DNA from: an uncultured Collinsella sp.
GTDB taxonomy: Bacteria; Actinomycetota; Coriobacteriia; Coriobacteriales; Coriobacteriaceae
Direction: 5' to 3'
Length of the DNA: 64,000 nt
Assembly (NCBI GenBank): GCA_900549715.1
Contig: URPK01000007.1
Coordinates: forward strand, 32,483-96,482
Within the stretch, counting starts at the first letter, position 1; every line of letters begins with the position of its first letter. Under the pieces are notes generated by a model that was not told where the DNA came from, ran no database searches, and saw only the letters and a list, made by a program, of their open reading frames with translations. Below are positions 15,061-22,990 of the stretch, piece by piece. A program made the translations under genes and the position numbers.

Positions 15061-17838
15061 ATGGCACAGGAATTCACTTTTACCGTTAACGGCGTGGAGC
15101 GCACAACGACCCAAAACAAACCGCTGCTGCGCTACCTGCGCGACGACCTGCATATCCATTCCGCCAAGGACGGCTGCTCCGAGGGCGCCTGCGGTACCTG
15201 CACCATCCATGTGGACGGCGCGGCCGTCAAGGCCTGCGTGCTGACCACCGCCCTTGCCGCCGGCCGCAACATCGTGACCGTCGAGGGCCTGCCCGAGGAC
15301 GTGCGCGAGGCGTTTGTGTACGCCTTTGGCGCCGTGGGCGCCGTGCAGTGCGGCTTTTGCATCCCCGGCATGGTCATGGCGGGCGCGGCGCTCATCGCCG
15401 AGGACCCCGAGCCCACCGAGGAGCAGATCAAGTACGCCATCCGCGGCAACGTCTGCCGCTGCACCGGCTACAAGAAGATTATCGAGGGCATTTCGCTGGC
15501 CGCTGCGGTGCTCCGCGGCGAAAAGCAGATCGACGAGGATCTGGAGCGCGGCGATGACTACGGCGTGGGCAAGCGCGCCTTCCGTATCGACGTGCGCAAG
15601 AAGGTGCTCGGCGAGGGCAAGTATCCCGACGACATCGACGAGCTCGATCAGCCGGGCCTGATCTATGCCAGCGCCGTGCGCTCCAAGTATCCGCGCGCCC
15701 GCGTGCTCTCCATCGACACCTCCAAGGCCGAGGCCCTGCCCGGTGTGGTGGGCATCCTGCGCGCCGAGGACGTGCCGGTCAACCAGGTCGGCCACCTTAT
15801 CCAGGACTGGGACGTCATGATCGCCCAGGGCGATATCACCCGCTGCGTGGGCGATGCCATCGTGCTGGTGGTTGCCGAGGACGAGGCGACGCTCGAGAAG
15901 GCCAAGAAGCTCGTAAAGATCGATTACGAGCCGCTGGAGCCCGTGCGCAACATTGTCGAGGCCAAGGCCGCCGACGCCCCACGCCTGCATGACAGCTTCT
16001 TTGCCTTTGGCAACACGGTGGAGCTTAAGGACAACGTGTGCCAGAGCCGCCATGTGACGCGCGGCGACGCCGCCAAGGCGCTGGCAGAGAGCGCGTTCAC
16101 CGTGACGCAGCGCTTTACCACGCCCTTTACCGAGCATGCCTTCTTGGAGCCTGAGTGCGCCGTCGCCTTCCCGTACAAGAACGGCGTCAAGGTGCAGTCG
16201 ACCGACCAGGGCGCCTACGACACGCGCAAAGAGTGTGCCCACATGTTTGGCTGGGACAACGAGCCCGAGCGTGTGGTCGTCGAGACCATGCTCGTGGGTG
16301 GCGGCTTTGGCGGTAAGGAGGACGTTTCGATCCAGCACCTGGCCGCGCTTGCTGCCTATAAGCTCCAGCGTCCTGTGAAGTGCAAGCTCACGCGCGCTGA
16401 GTCGCTCGCCTTCCATCCCAAGCGCCATGCCATGGATGGCACCTTTACACTGGGCTGCGACGCCGAGGGCAACTTTACCGGCCTGGACTGCGAGATCAAC
16501 TTTGACACCGGCGCCTACGCGTCGCTGTGCGGCCCGGTGCTCGAGCGCGCCTGCACGCATGCGGTCGGCCCCTACAAGTACCAGAACACCGACATTCGCG
16601 GTTTTGGCTACTACACCAACAACCCGCCCGCCGGCGCGTACCGCGGCTTTGGCGTCTGTCAGTCCGAGTTTGCACTCGAGAGCCTGATCGACTTGCTGGC
16701 AGAGAAGGTCGGCCTGGATCCGTGGGAGATTCGCTACCGAAACGCCATCGAGCCGGGCGAGGTTTTGCCCAACGGCCAGATTGCCGACTGCTCCACGGCG
16801 CTTAAGGAGACGCTGCTCGAGGTCAAAGATGCCTACTATGCGCATCCCGGACACGCCGGTATCGCCTGCGCCATGAAGAATGCAGGCGTGGGCGTGGGTC
16901 TGCCTGATGCCGGCCGCTGCAAGATTCGCATCGAGGACGGCGTGGCCGTGGTCTATGCCGCCACGTCCGACATCGGCCAGGGCTGCAACACCGTCTTTTT
17001 GCAGGACGTTGCCGAGGCCTGCGGTCTGCCGCTTCGCTGCATTGCCAACGGCGAGTGCTCCACCGAGAACGCTCCCGACTCCGGCACCACGTCTGGTTCG
17101 CGTCAGACGGTCGTGACCGGCGAGGCTGTGCGCGGCGCCGCTTTCCTGCTGCGCGATGCCATGGTTGGCATCGAGGCCGGCAAGCCTGCGCCCGCCGCTC
17201 CCGTGAGCGCGCATGGCGACGGCGTCAAGATCGAGTACAACGACGGTCGCGCCTATCAGCTGCGCGCGCAGGAGCTCGTCGCTGGTCAGGGTATGCATCC
17301 TCAGGACCCCGCGACCGCCATCAAGGCGCTCGAGGGATGCGAGTTTGGCTACGTGTATCTGGAGCCGACCGACAAACTGGGCGCCGACGTCCCCAATCCC
17401 AAGAGCCACATCTGCTACGGCTTTGCCACGCACGTGGTCATTCTGGATGATGACGGCCGCGTGAGCGAGGTCTATGCCGCGCACGATTCCGGCAAGGTGG
17501 TCAACCCCATCTCGATCCAAGGTCAGATTGAAGGCGGCGTGCTCATGGGTATGGGCTATGCGCTCACCGAGGACTGGCCGCTTAAGGACTGCGTACCCCA
17601 GGCAAGGTACGGCACGCTCGGGCTGTTCCGTGCGCCCGAGATTCCGGATATCCACGCCATCTACGTGGAGAAGGACGAACTGCTGCCCGTGGCATACGGC
17701 GGCAAGGGCATCGGCGAGATCGCAACGATCCCCACGGCGCCCGCCGTGCAGAATGCCTACCGCGCGTTTGACGGCAAGCTGCGTCCAAATCTGCCCATGG
17801 TGGATACGCCGTACAGCCGCGCTCGTCACCGCGGGTAG
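15061..17838 (+). CDS. xdhD: Selenium-dependent molybdenum hydroxylase, xanthine dehydrogenase-like
   Basis: A 925-residue protein. The N-terminal [2Fe-2S] part has CSEGACGTC (about residue 40), and the second cluster domain has CGFCIPGM (about 97) and CRCTGY (about 131). From about residue 190 the molybdopterin-binding domains follow, with GGGFGGKEDVS, PPAGAYRGFGVCQ, DIGQGCNTVF and the catalytic GGKGIGEIAT (Glu near 885). There is no FAD domain and no FAD subunit gene nearby. Accessory genes yqeB, yqeC, mocA and xdhC are in the window, so the active site probably carries labile selenium. It should interconvert hypoxanthine, xanthine and urate or a related purine. A terminator follows. Confidence 0.9.
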   Translation: MAQEFTFTVNGVERTTTQNKPLLRYLRDDLHIHSAKDGCSEGACGTCTIHVDGAAVKACVLTTALAAGRNIVTVEGLPEDVREAFVYAFGAVGAVQCGFCIPGMVMAGAALIAEDPEPTEEQIKYAIRGNVCRCTGYKKIIEGISLAAAVLRGEKQIDEDLERGDDYGVGKRAFRIDVRKKVLGEGKYPDDIDELDQPGLIYASAVRSKYPRARVLSIDTSKAEALPGVVGILRAEDVPVNQVGHLIQDWDVMIAQGDITRCVGDAIVLVVAEDEATLEKAKKLVKIDYEPLEPVRNIVEAKAADAPRLHDSFFAFGNTVELKDNVCQSRHVTRGDAAKALAESAFTVTQRFTTPFTEHAFLEPECAVAFPYKNGVKVQSTDQGAYDTRKECAHMFGWDNEPERVVVETMLVGGGFGGKEDVSIQHLAALAAYKLQRPVKCKLTRAESLAFHPKRHAMDGTFTLGCDAEGNFTGLDCEINFDTGAYASLCGPVLERACTHAVGPYKYQNTDIRGFGYYTNNPPAGAYRGFGVCQSEFALESLIDLLAEKVGLDPWEIRYRNAIEPGEVLPNGQIADCSTALKETLLEVKDAYYAHPGHAGIACAMKNAGVGVGLPDAGRCKIRIEDGVAVVYAATSDIGQGCNTVFLQDVAEACGLPLRCIANGECSTENAPDSGTTSGSRQTVVTGEAVRGAAFLLRDAMVGIEAGKPAPAAPVSAHGDGVKIEYNDGRAYQLRAQELVAGQGMHPQDPATAIKALEGCEFGYVYLEPTDKLGADVPNPKSHICYGFATHVVILDDDGRVSEVYAAHDSGKVVNPISIQGQIEGGVLMGMGYALTEDWPLKDCVPQARYGTLGLFRAPEIPDIHAIYVEKDELLPVAYGGKGIGEIATIPTAPAVQNAYRAFDGKLRPNLPMVDTPYSRARHRG

Positions 17839-17905
17839 AGTAGAGCGCGGACGGCCATTGCTGACGGGCTGTTCGCGCTCAACATCAACTGTATATGCTG
17901 CGCCT

Positions 17906-17937
17906 TTGGCCCCAGTTCCATCGCGAGCCGGGGCCTT
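17906..17937 (+). terminator. Terminator after the xdhD operon
   Basis: GGCCCC near 17908 pairs with GGGGCC at about 17929-17934, followed by TTTTGTTT. The right half of this terminator is part of a 32-bp segment repeated at 20141. Confidence 0.7.
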
Positions 17938-17950
17938 TTGTTTGGAGCGG
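17919..17950 (+). repeat. 32-bp direct repeat, left copy
   Basis: The segment starting CATCGCGAGCCGGGGCCTTT recurs at 20141-20172 with one mismatch, and weaker similarity extends about 15 bp further into the adjacent repeat unit (TCCCGGAATT). The pair brackets both 61-62-bp arrays and the AbiEi-like gene. Confidence 0.85.
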
Positions 17951-18525
17951 AAACTGCGTCCCGGAATTGGCGCTCAGAATGGGATGCAGTTTCTGGATCG
18001 GCTCTCAGGCGGAAACTGCGACCCGGAATCGATGCTCAGAATGGGATGCGCTTTCCGGTAGAGCCTCTGGCGGAAAGCGTGTCCCGGAATTCGGCTCCAG
18101 AGTGGGACGCGCTTTTCGGTTGGAGCTTCAAACGGAAAGTGCGTCCCGGAATCCGCGCCTGGAATGGGACACACTTTCCGGAACAGCCCTCAACCGGAAA
18201 CTGCGTCCCAGAATTTTGCTTCAGAGTGGGATGCCGTTTCCGGCTGAACCCTCTGGCGGAAAGTTCATCCCAGAATTGACGCTCGGAGTGGGACACGGTT
18301 TCCGGATCGGCCCTCAGCGGAAAATGTATCCCAGTTTGAGCGTCTATTCCGGGATGTAATTTCCGCTGGGCGTTCAACCGGAAAGCGTGTCCCGTTCTAG
18401 GCCTTGATTCCGGGATACGCTTTCCGCTAGGCATGCCATCTGGAAAGCGCGTCCCGTTTTGAGCACTCAGTCTGGGACATGGTTTCCGCGGGTGCTGCCA
18501 ACCGGAAAGCGTGTCCCGGTTTGGT
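17949..18525. repeat. Ten-unit array of 61-62-bp repeats with internal inverted repeats
   Basis: Units start at 17949, 18010, 18071, 18133, 18195, 18257, 18318, 18379, 18441 and 18503 (the last partial). Each has an arm GGAAA-N5-TCCC and, after about 18 bp, the complementary arm GGGA-N5-TTTCC, so the half-motif flips about every 31 bp. Units 1-6 carry GGAAT right after the first arm. Units 7-9 carry the reverse-complement order (ATTCC before the second arm), so the array changes direction near 18318. The outer bases of the arms are conserved and the inner five vary. Periods of 61 and 62 preclude a coding repeat. Confidence 0.92.
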
Positions 18526-18553
18526 AGGCAGGCGGGCATAAGCTCGGTAGCCC

Positions 18554-19552
18554 CTACAGCTCAATATCGTTGAGCCATGTCGGCAGCGCGGTCTGCCGGA
18601 TGCCTGCCGTCTGCAGCTTTTTCGCGAACATGCCTGCCGAACGGACTTCGTTCATGGTAAAGCGCAGCAAGGGATGACCGTAAAGCGATAGATGCGCCTC
18701 ACGCTGTCGTTCGGCAACGAGCGCCTCGGCGGTGGTGCGTCCGGCCAGCATGGTCTGGTCGGTATATTTGATGAGCCCATCGAGTTCGCCCAGCGTGAGC
18801 TCCCTGGCTTGACGCTCCCAGGCAAAATCCGTTCGCATGCTTTCGGTCGAATCGAAGGGATCCGTCAGCTCGTATTGAAGTTGGTCGGGTGCAAAGCCGG
18901 TCTCGATCATGACGGCTCGGGCGACCGATTCCCCGCCGCTCTCGGCGCGGGCGTCGGCATATCGAAGCGTTGTGAGGGCGGTGCGAATCGCGCGACCATT
19001 GCGGGCAGTCGCTCGTTGCTCAACGGCCTCCATCAGCTGTTCCGGCGCAAGGCCGAGCTTTGAGATCGCCGAATCGGCAATGGGCATGCCGTCGGCAAAA
19101 CCGGTCTGCAACAGACAATCCGTCACCGTTTGAATGGGCGGCGTTACCGATATGCCGGACAGGCGGATTGCTCCGACCGGCTCGATCTGATGCCGCTGAA
19201 TATGCGCGCCCGGGCGAGCCGACGGCTTGGTGGCGCTGCAGACATGCACGACATTCAGGTGTCGCCACGAGACCTCGAGCCCCAGCAGACAGGCGGCCGA
19301 AAACGAGCAGAACGTCCAATCGGGGTGGATGATCGCAAGGGCGCGGAGGATTTCGCAATGGCGTTGCGCTCGGTTGAGTTCATTCCAGCGCGTTTTTCGC
19401 GCAAACAACCCCGGCATGGGCGAGACAACCGTGCCGCCGGTGCGCCGAAGGAGCGCTTTTCGGATCGCCGAGCTCGGGGGAATCAGACAGCGCCCCTCTT
19501 GTTCGGCTTGAGTGAGCAGTTGGTCGATGAGCTGGTCATTGCAATGGGTCAT
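18554..19552 (-). CDS. AbiEi-like winged-helix protein with C-terminal DUF559/Vsr-type nuclease fold
   Basis: A 332-residue protein. The N-terminal region resembles the winged-helix half of AbiEi-type antitoxins (RGCLIPPSS-like helix, then SPMPGLFARKTRWNELN). The middle matches the AbiEi C-terminal core (CSFSAACLLGLEVSW). Residues about 205-300 look like a PD-(D/E)xK fold of the DUF559/Vsr class: ESVAR (Glu209), RTDFAW (Asp242) and GELDGLIKY (Glu257, Lys262). An AAAGGAGG site supports the ATG. No AbiEii nucleotidyltransferase partner is adjacent, so toxin-antitoxin function is not shown. It lies alone between two arrays of the same repeat family. Function unknown; DNA binding is a fair guess. 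Confidence 0.65.
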   Translation of the reverse strand: MTHCNDQLIDQLLTQAEQEGRCLIPPSSAIRKALLRRTGGTVVSPMPGLFARKTRWNELNRAQRHCEILRALAIIHPDWTFCSFSAACLLGLEVSWRHLNVVHVCSATKPSARPGAHIQRHQIEPVGAIRLSGISVTPPIQTVTDCLLQTGFADGMPIADSAISKLGLAPEQLMEAVEQRATARNGRAIRTALTTLRYADARAESGGESVARAVMIETGFAPDQLQYELTDPFDSTESMRTDFAWERQARELTLGELDGLIKYTDQTMLAGRTTAEALVAERQREAHLSLYGHPLLRFTMNEVRSAGMFAKKLQTAGIRQTALPTWLNDIEL

Positions 19553-19848
19553 GAGCTACCGCCTCCTTTTGGGTAGCAAAAACGTATCAGCTGGAACTTG
19601 CCGCTCAGCTGACCAAAAGCTGACCAAAATCTAACCATGCAGGTAGATGGCCTGCTTTTGGCGACATATTTCTTGTTTGAATCGGTGGGCGGTAATCGGC
19701 GACCGTGAACGGTAGCTAGACATGAAACCTTGGTAAGTTTAGGGACGTGTACTTTTTTGAAAAAGAGCATTCTATCTGCTGTTTTGTGTTTCTGGATCGC
19801 ATGTTTGAAGGCATGTGATAAGGGCGGCGGACTGTCGCCTTGTATCTG

Positions 19849-20138
19849 CGGAAACTGTGACCAGGAATTGCCACTCGGAATGGGACGTGCTTTTCGGATC
19901 GCCCTTCAAGCGGAAACTACATCCCAGATTTCGGCTCCAAACCGGGATGTGCTTTCCCGGCGGCGTCTCTGGCGGAAATTGCACCCCGGAATGAGCGCTC
20001 AGAGTAGAACATGCTTTCCTAACGAAGCCGCATGCGGAAACTACGTCCCGGATTCGATGCTCAGGACGGGATGCCGTTTCCGATAGAGGCATGGGGTGGA
20101 AAGCCTCCCATTTCTAATGTTCAAGAAATGGGAGGCAG
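19849..20138. repeat. Second array of the 61-62-bp repeat family, five units
   Basis: Units start at 19849, 19911, 19973, 20035 and 20097, exactly 62 bp apart, with the same GGAAA-N5-(T/C)CC and GGGA-N5-TTTCC arms as the array at 17949. All are in the orientation of units 1-6 there. The last unit has diverged into a near-perfect hairpin (20103-20136, CCTCCCATTTCT with AGAAATGGGAGG). The preceding 19553-19848 holds the promoter side of the AbiEi-like gene and nothing else recognisable. Confidence 0.9.
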
Positions 20139-20140
20139 CT

Positions 20141-20172
20141 CATCGCGAGTCGGGGCCTTTTGTTTGGAGCGG
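20141..20172 (+). repeat. 32-bp direct repeat, right copy
   Basis: It matches 17919-17950 with a single C-to-T difference, 2.2 kb apart in the same orientation. It marks the right edge of the AbiEi/array segment. Confidence 0.85.
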
Positions 20173-20254
20173 AGGCAGCATCCCGGAATTCGGGCAATCC
20201 GGTGGTCAGGGGTTGAGCGAGCGTCGCGCTAAGGATGCCAAGCATAAAACCTTC

Positions 20255-20316
20255 AATGAGAATGGCGTAAAAACTACATTGAAAGTAGCGTAAAATCCGC
20301 ATTGAGAATGGCGTAA
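20255..20316 (+). repeat. Three 16-bp direct repeats at 23-bp spacing
   Basis: AATGAGAATGGCGTAA at 20255, ATTGAAAGTAGCGTAA at 20278 and ATTGAGAATGGCGTAA at 20301 are phased 23 bp apart just upstream of the broken DUF4143 ATPase. Each copy ends in a TAA word. They look like operator repeats or the scar of a mobile ATPase cassette. Confidence 0.7.
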
Positions 20317-20333
20317 TTTCGCATATCGCATGA

Positions 20334-20984
20334 TCGCCCGAGCTTGCACACGGCCTTTTGCGAGCTCTTGCCATGAACGAGAGCCAGGCTGTCACGTACA
20401 AGACGCTCATGAAGGATGCCTCGTACGGCGAGGCGGGTCCCGACGAGAGGATCATCGCTGCGTACCTGGACCTCTTCAACAGGCTCAAGCTGACCGAGGA
20501 CCTGTGCGGATGGGAGCCGCCCATGCGCTCGAAGGCCCGCGTTCGCGTGCGCCCCAAGCGCTACTTCTGCGACCCGTTACTTGCGGCGACGTTGCTGGGG
20601 GCTACCCCTGAGCGGCTGCTTGGCGATATGCAAACGTTTGGGATGCTCTTTGAGAACCTCGTTCTGCGCGACGTGCGCGTGTTCCTTTCCACCTACGGCG
20701 GTGTCGACAACAGTGTCCATTATTTCCGAGATGAGAAGGGCCTTGAGGTCGATCTGATCGTTGAGCACGACGGGCGCTGAGGAGCCATCGAGGTCAAGCT
20801 GAGCGATGCGAAAGCAGACGATGGAGCGAGAAATCTCAAGGCGCTGGAGAGGAAAGTGCTCTCCAATCCTGACGCCCAGAATGCCGCGCCGGCGTTTTTG
20901 CCGGTCGTGGTTGGAAAGGGGAGCATTGCCTACACACGCGACGACGGCGTGGCGGTGATCCCCGTGGCGGCACTTGGGGCGTAG
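20334..20984 (+). pseudogene. DUF4143-type AAA ATPase, C-terminal fragment with an in-frame stop
   Basis: The frame reads SPELAHGLLRALAMNESQAV, then RYFCDPLLAATLLGATPERL and FGMLFENLVLRDVRVFLSTY, up to DLIVEHDGR. A TGA follows at 20778-20780, and the frame then resumes GAIEVKLSDAKADDGARNL to a stop at 20982. This is the DUF4143 half of the AAA plus DUF4143 ATPases. In intact relatives the broken place reads RWGAIEVK, so TGG (Trp) has become TGA. The AAA half, with both Walker motifs, is missing upstream of 20331. It is a decayed gene, about one third to one half of full length. Confidence 0.8.
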
Positions 20985-21044
20985 TGTTTTTGCGGGCGTG
21001 CCGTGCTTCCTTTACCGAAAATCCATTTGGTAAACCCGGTGCCC

Positions 21045-21147
21045 GTGGGTAAAATAAGGTCGACGGCAGCCCAAGTAGTGAAGAGCTGGGCAGCGCCGTT
21101 GCTTGGATTAAGGGGTCATCGCCTTAGCGGCGTCGACCCCTCTTTTT
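21045..21147. terminator. Convergent terminators at the 3' end of the small-peptide gene
   Basis: On the plus strand AGGGGTC (21111-21117) pairs with GACCCCT (21135-21141), followed by CTTTTT. This terminator overlaps the last codons of the minus-strand peptide gene. On the minus strand a stem formed by 21063-21073 and 21087-21099 is followed by a T-rich stretch (CTTATTTT) and can end the peptide mRNA. Transcripts ending at both would overlap at their 3' ends. Confidence 0.65.
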
Positions 21148-21249
21148 ATGCTTCGTATGCTGCTTGAGTGCCTCGGTAAGTCCGATAAGCGCCGTGAGGA
21201 GCGAGACCAAAGCGGTCAGGAGCTTCACAAAATCAGTCAGATCGGTCAT
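21124..21249 (-). CDS. 41-residue hydrophobic peptide with basic tail, possible type I toxin
   Basis: It reads MTDLTDFVKLLTALVSLLTA, continues IGLTEALKQ, then ends in a strongly basic tail HTKHKKRGRRR. One amphipathic or membrane-spanning helix followed by positive charge is the build of small type I toxins (Fst, TxpA, holin-like). GGGAGG lies 8 nt before the ATG at 21249, better placed than the ATG two codons upstream. Its 3' end overlaps a plus-strand terminator, so an overlapping antisense RNA is possible, as in TxpA/RatA. I recognise no exact family, and a small membrane protein unrelated to toxins is also possible. Confidence 0.5.
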   Translation of the reverse strand: MTDLTDFVKLLTALVSLLTALIGLTEALKQHTKHKKRGRRR

Positions 21250-21507
21250 GGGCATCACCTCCCGTCGCATGGAGGGCGCTGCCCGGCACATGGAACTGCC
21301 GTCAACAATAACCAGTCTATCAAACTGCAGCCATAAATACGAATATATGTTCGATAATAACAGCGACGTGACCATCTCAAAGCGCAGCTTTACGCAAGGA
21401 TGCCGGAAAGCTGCACTGTGCGATTTCATGTCCGCACGGGCGCCTATCTTTACGGCAATGTAGCCGCCTATGTAGCAAGCGGCAGGCAACGGAGAAAGGC
21501 CCTAACC

Positions 21508-22329
21508 GTGCCAGCTAAAAAGACGCCGTGCATCTCGGCTATCGATACGACGAACTTTGCGCGCCAGATCGTGCTGGACTTTGAGTTTGCGCCGGTGCCA
21601 AAGCAGCGCCAGCGCCGTGGACTGCACAATGAGATTATCGAGGTCGGCGCCGTCGAGCTCGATTACCACGGCAACGTGATGGGCGAGTTCTCGCAGTTTG
21701 TGCAGACGGAATTTACCGAAGGCGTTGCGTTTCCCGTCCGCGAGCTCACAGGGATATCGGCCGTGGGCACCGCGATGGCCGATCCGCTCTACATGGTGAT
21801 CAAAAGGCTCAGCGATTGGATCGGGCGCTACTCCGCCCAGGTGGTCTGTTGGAGCGGGGCGGATCGTCGACAGCTTTTGACCGAGTGCCAGGCAAAGCAC
21901 ATCGATCTTTCCGCATTTCCTACGGACTGGGCCGACCTGCAGGCGTTTTACACCTCGATCATGGACATGAGCAGCCACGGGTGCGTCTCTTTGAGTGACG
22001 CAGCGACGTGGTTTGGCATCGAGTTCGACGAGTCGACGGGTCACGCCCACAGCGCCCTAGCCGATGCGCGCGTGACCGCCAAGCTGCTCAAGCAGATGAT
22101 GGACGGGGACTACCGCGTGAGCCCGCGCGCCCAGGAAGTCCGCCAGCGGTGGGGGATGGGCGAGCGAGCCCGGATGCGCCTTTCCGACAAGTGCCCCGGG
22201 TCGAGCGACCTGCTGCTAAAGCTGAAGGCGGAGGGGGTAGGCCTTTTGAGAACGCCATTCGGTTTGGCATGGCGGGGCTGTACGCTCGAGCCCGCCCTGC
22301 TGTTTGAATCGAAGCGTCAATCAGTATGA
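21508..22329 (+). CDS. DEDDh 3'-5' exonuclease (RNase T/DNA polymerase III epsilon family)
   Basis: A 273-residue protein. The exonuclease core runs from IVLDFEFAP (Asp24, Glu26 of Exo I) through HNEIIEVGAVEL to HAHSALADARVTAKLL, which holds the Exo III His and Asp. Enzymes of this type trim 3' ends of DNA or RNA; it is closest in layout to KapD-like solo exonucleases. The GTG at 21508 is chosen because GGAGAAAGG ends 8 nt upstream; the longer frame to 21400 lacks a site. The C-terminal 60 residues after the core match nothing I know. It converges with and overlaps the next gene by 9 bp. Confidence 0.8.
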   Translation: MPAKKTPCISAIDTTNFARQIVLDFEFAPVPKQRQRRGLHNEIIEVGAVELDYHGNVMGEFSQFVQTEFTEGVAFPVRELTGISAVGTAMADPLYMVIKRLSDWIGRYSAQVVCWSGADRRQLLTECQAKHIDLSAFPTDWADLQAFYTSIMDMSSHGCVSLSDAATWFGIEFDESTGHAHSALADARVTAKLLKQMMDGDYRVSPRAQEVRQRWGMGERARMRLSDKCPGSSDLLLKLKAEGVGLLRTPFGLAWRGCTLEPALLFESKRQSV

Positions 22330-22773
22330 CGAGTGGCTCGGTCCGCCTACCTGCACTTCCGCAATCCCGCCCGCTGCACTCAGCAGCTCGTACTCCCTTT
22401 GGCTCCATTGACGCAGCTCGGCTGTGCGTACGGCGTCGCGACACAGGTCCAGAAACACCTCAGCGCCCTCGCAGAAGCGCTCGCGGGCAAAGGCTCCGGA
22501 CCCGCTTGCGACACACGCGCCGTCGGCAAAGAGCTTCCAGCTAGACGGCTCGCGCGAGTCGTCTCCGAGCAGCTGAATCTGCAGTACGTGCGGATTGCCA
22601 GCAGCACAGAGTTCCTCCTCGAGCTTCTGTATGGTAAAGCGCATCTGGTGGGAGAGGCCGCTCTTCACCAAAGCCGAGGTGTAGCCGCTCGGCTCGTCTA
22701 GAAGATGCATTCGTTTTGGCTTGACGATCAGGTTGTGGAAATTGCGCTCGCTGCGCACGGAGAAATTGTCCAT
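22321..22773 (-). CDS. Hypothetical protein, 150 residues
   Basis: It starts MDNFSVRSERNFHNLIVKPK behind a strong AAAGGAG at 6 nt, which argues that it is translated. I do not recognise a family. It is soluble and mixed alpha/beta by appearance, with a central segment VLQIQLLGDDSREPSSWKLF and a hydrophilic C-terminus. It has no signal peptide, membrane helix or metal motif. The 3' end overlaps the exonuclease gene tail to tail by 9 bp. Confidence 0.6.
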   Translation of the reverse strand: MDNFSVRSERNFHNLIVKPKRMHLLDEPSGYTSALVKSGLSHQMRFTIQKLEEELCAAGNPHVLQIQLLGDDSREPSSWKLFADGACVASGSGAFARERFCEGAEVFLDLCRDAVRTAELRQWSQREYELLSAAGGIAEVQVGGPSHSSY

Positions 22774-22990
22774 ACGGACTCCTTTCATCGATGTTGGCAG
22801 GGCCACCGTGCCTCTTGGCCGGTTGGCGTCGGGATCGTGGAGCCAACTCTCTACCCCGACTCTGGATAAAACGCGCCCGCTCCTTGCGGGCAAGAGGAAG
22901 TCTATCAACGTGTACGGACAGAAATCAAGCGCCATCCGCGAAATGACGAGCGGACTGCGTTGGTTTCCCAAGTGATTATTCGGCTTTCAT

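Noticed and set aside
14533..17829. Very long open frame antisense to the Mo hydroxylase, and similar ones opposite ygfK, hyuA, secY and the PBP gene
   Set aside because: These are by-products of GC-rich codon usage; they lack ribosome sites and homology, while the plus- or minus-strand partner has full family motifs.
17949..18525. CRISPR array
   Set aside because: The 61-62-bp period is right for CRISPR, but the units are degenerate along their whole length, no constant repeat with unique spacers exists, and no cas gene is present.
17895..18539. Repeat-protein genes on both strands across the array
   Set aside because: The period mixes 61 and 62 bp, so no frame is kept from unit to unit, and no ribosome site is present.
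17949..20138. Integron attC sites
   Set aside because: Imperfect inverted repeats of about 60 bp recall attC, but the GTTRRRY core sites are absent, there are no cassettes between units and no integron integrase.
20778..20780. TGA as selenocysteine in the DUF4143 frame
   Set aside because: The position is Trp in relatives, no SECIS-like stem is obvious, and the gene lacks its ATPase half.
22865..22975. Aminotransferase N-terminal remnant (GKRKSINVYGQKSSAIRE)
   Set aside because: The likeness to class I aminotransferase N-termini is short and ends in a stop at once; it is too weak to report as a gene.
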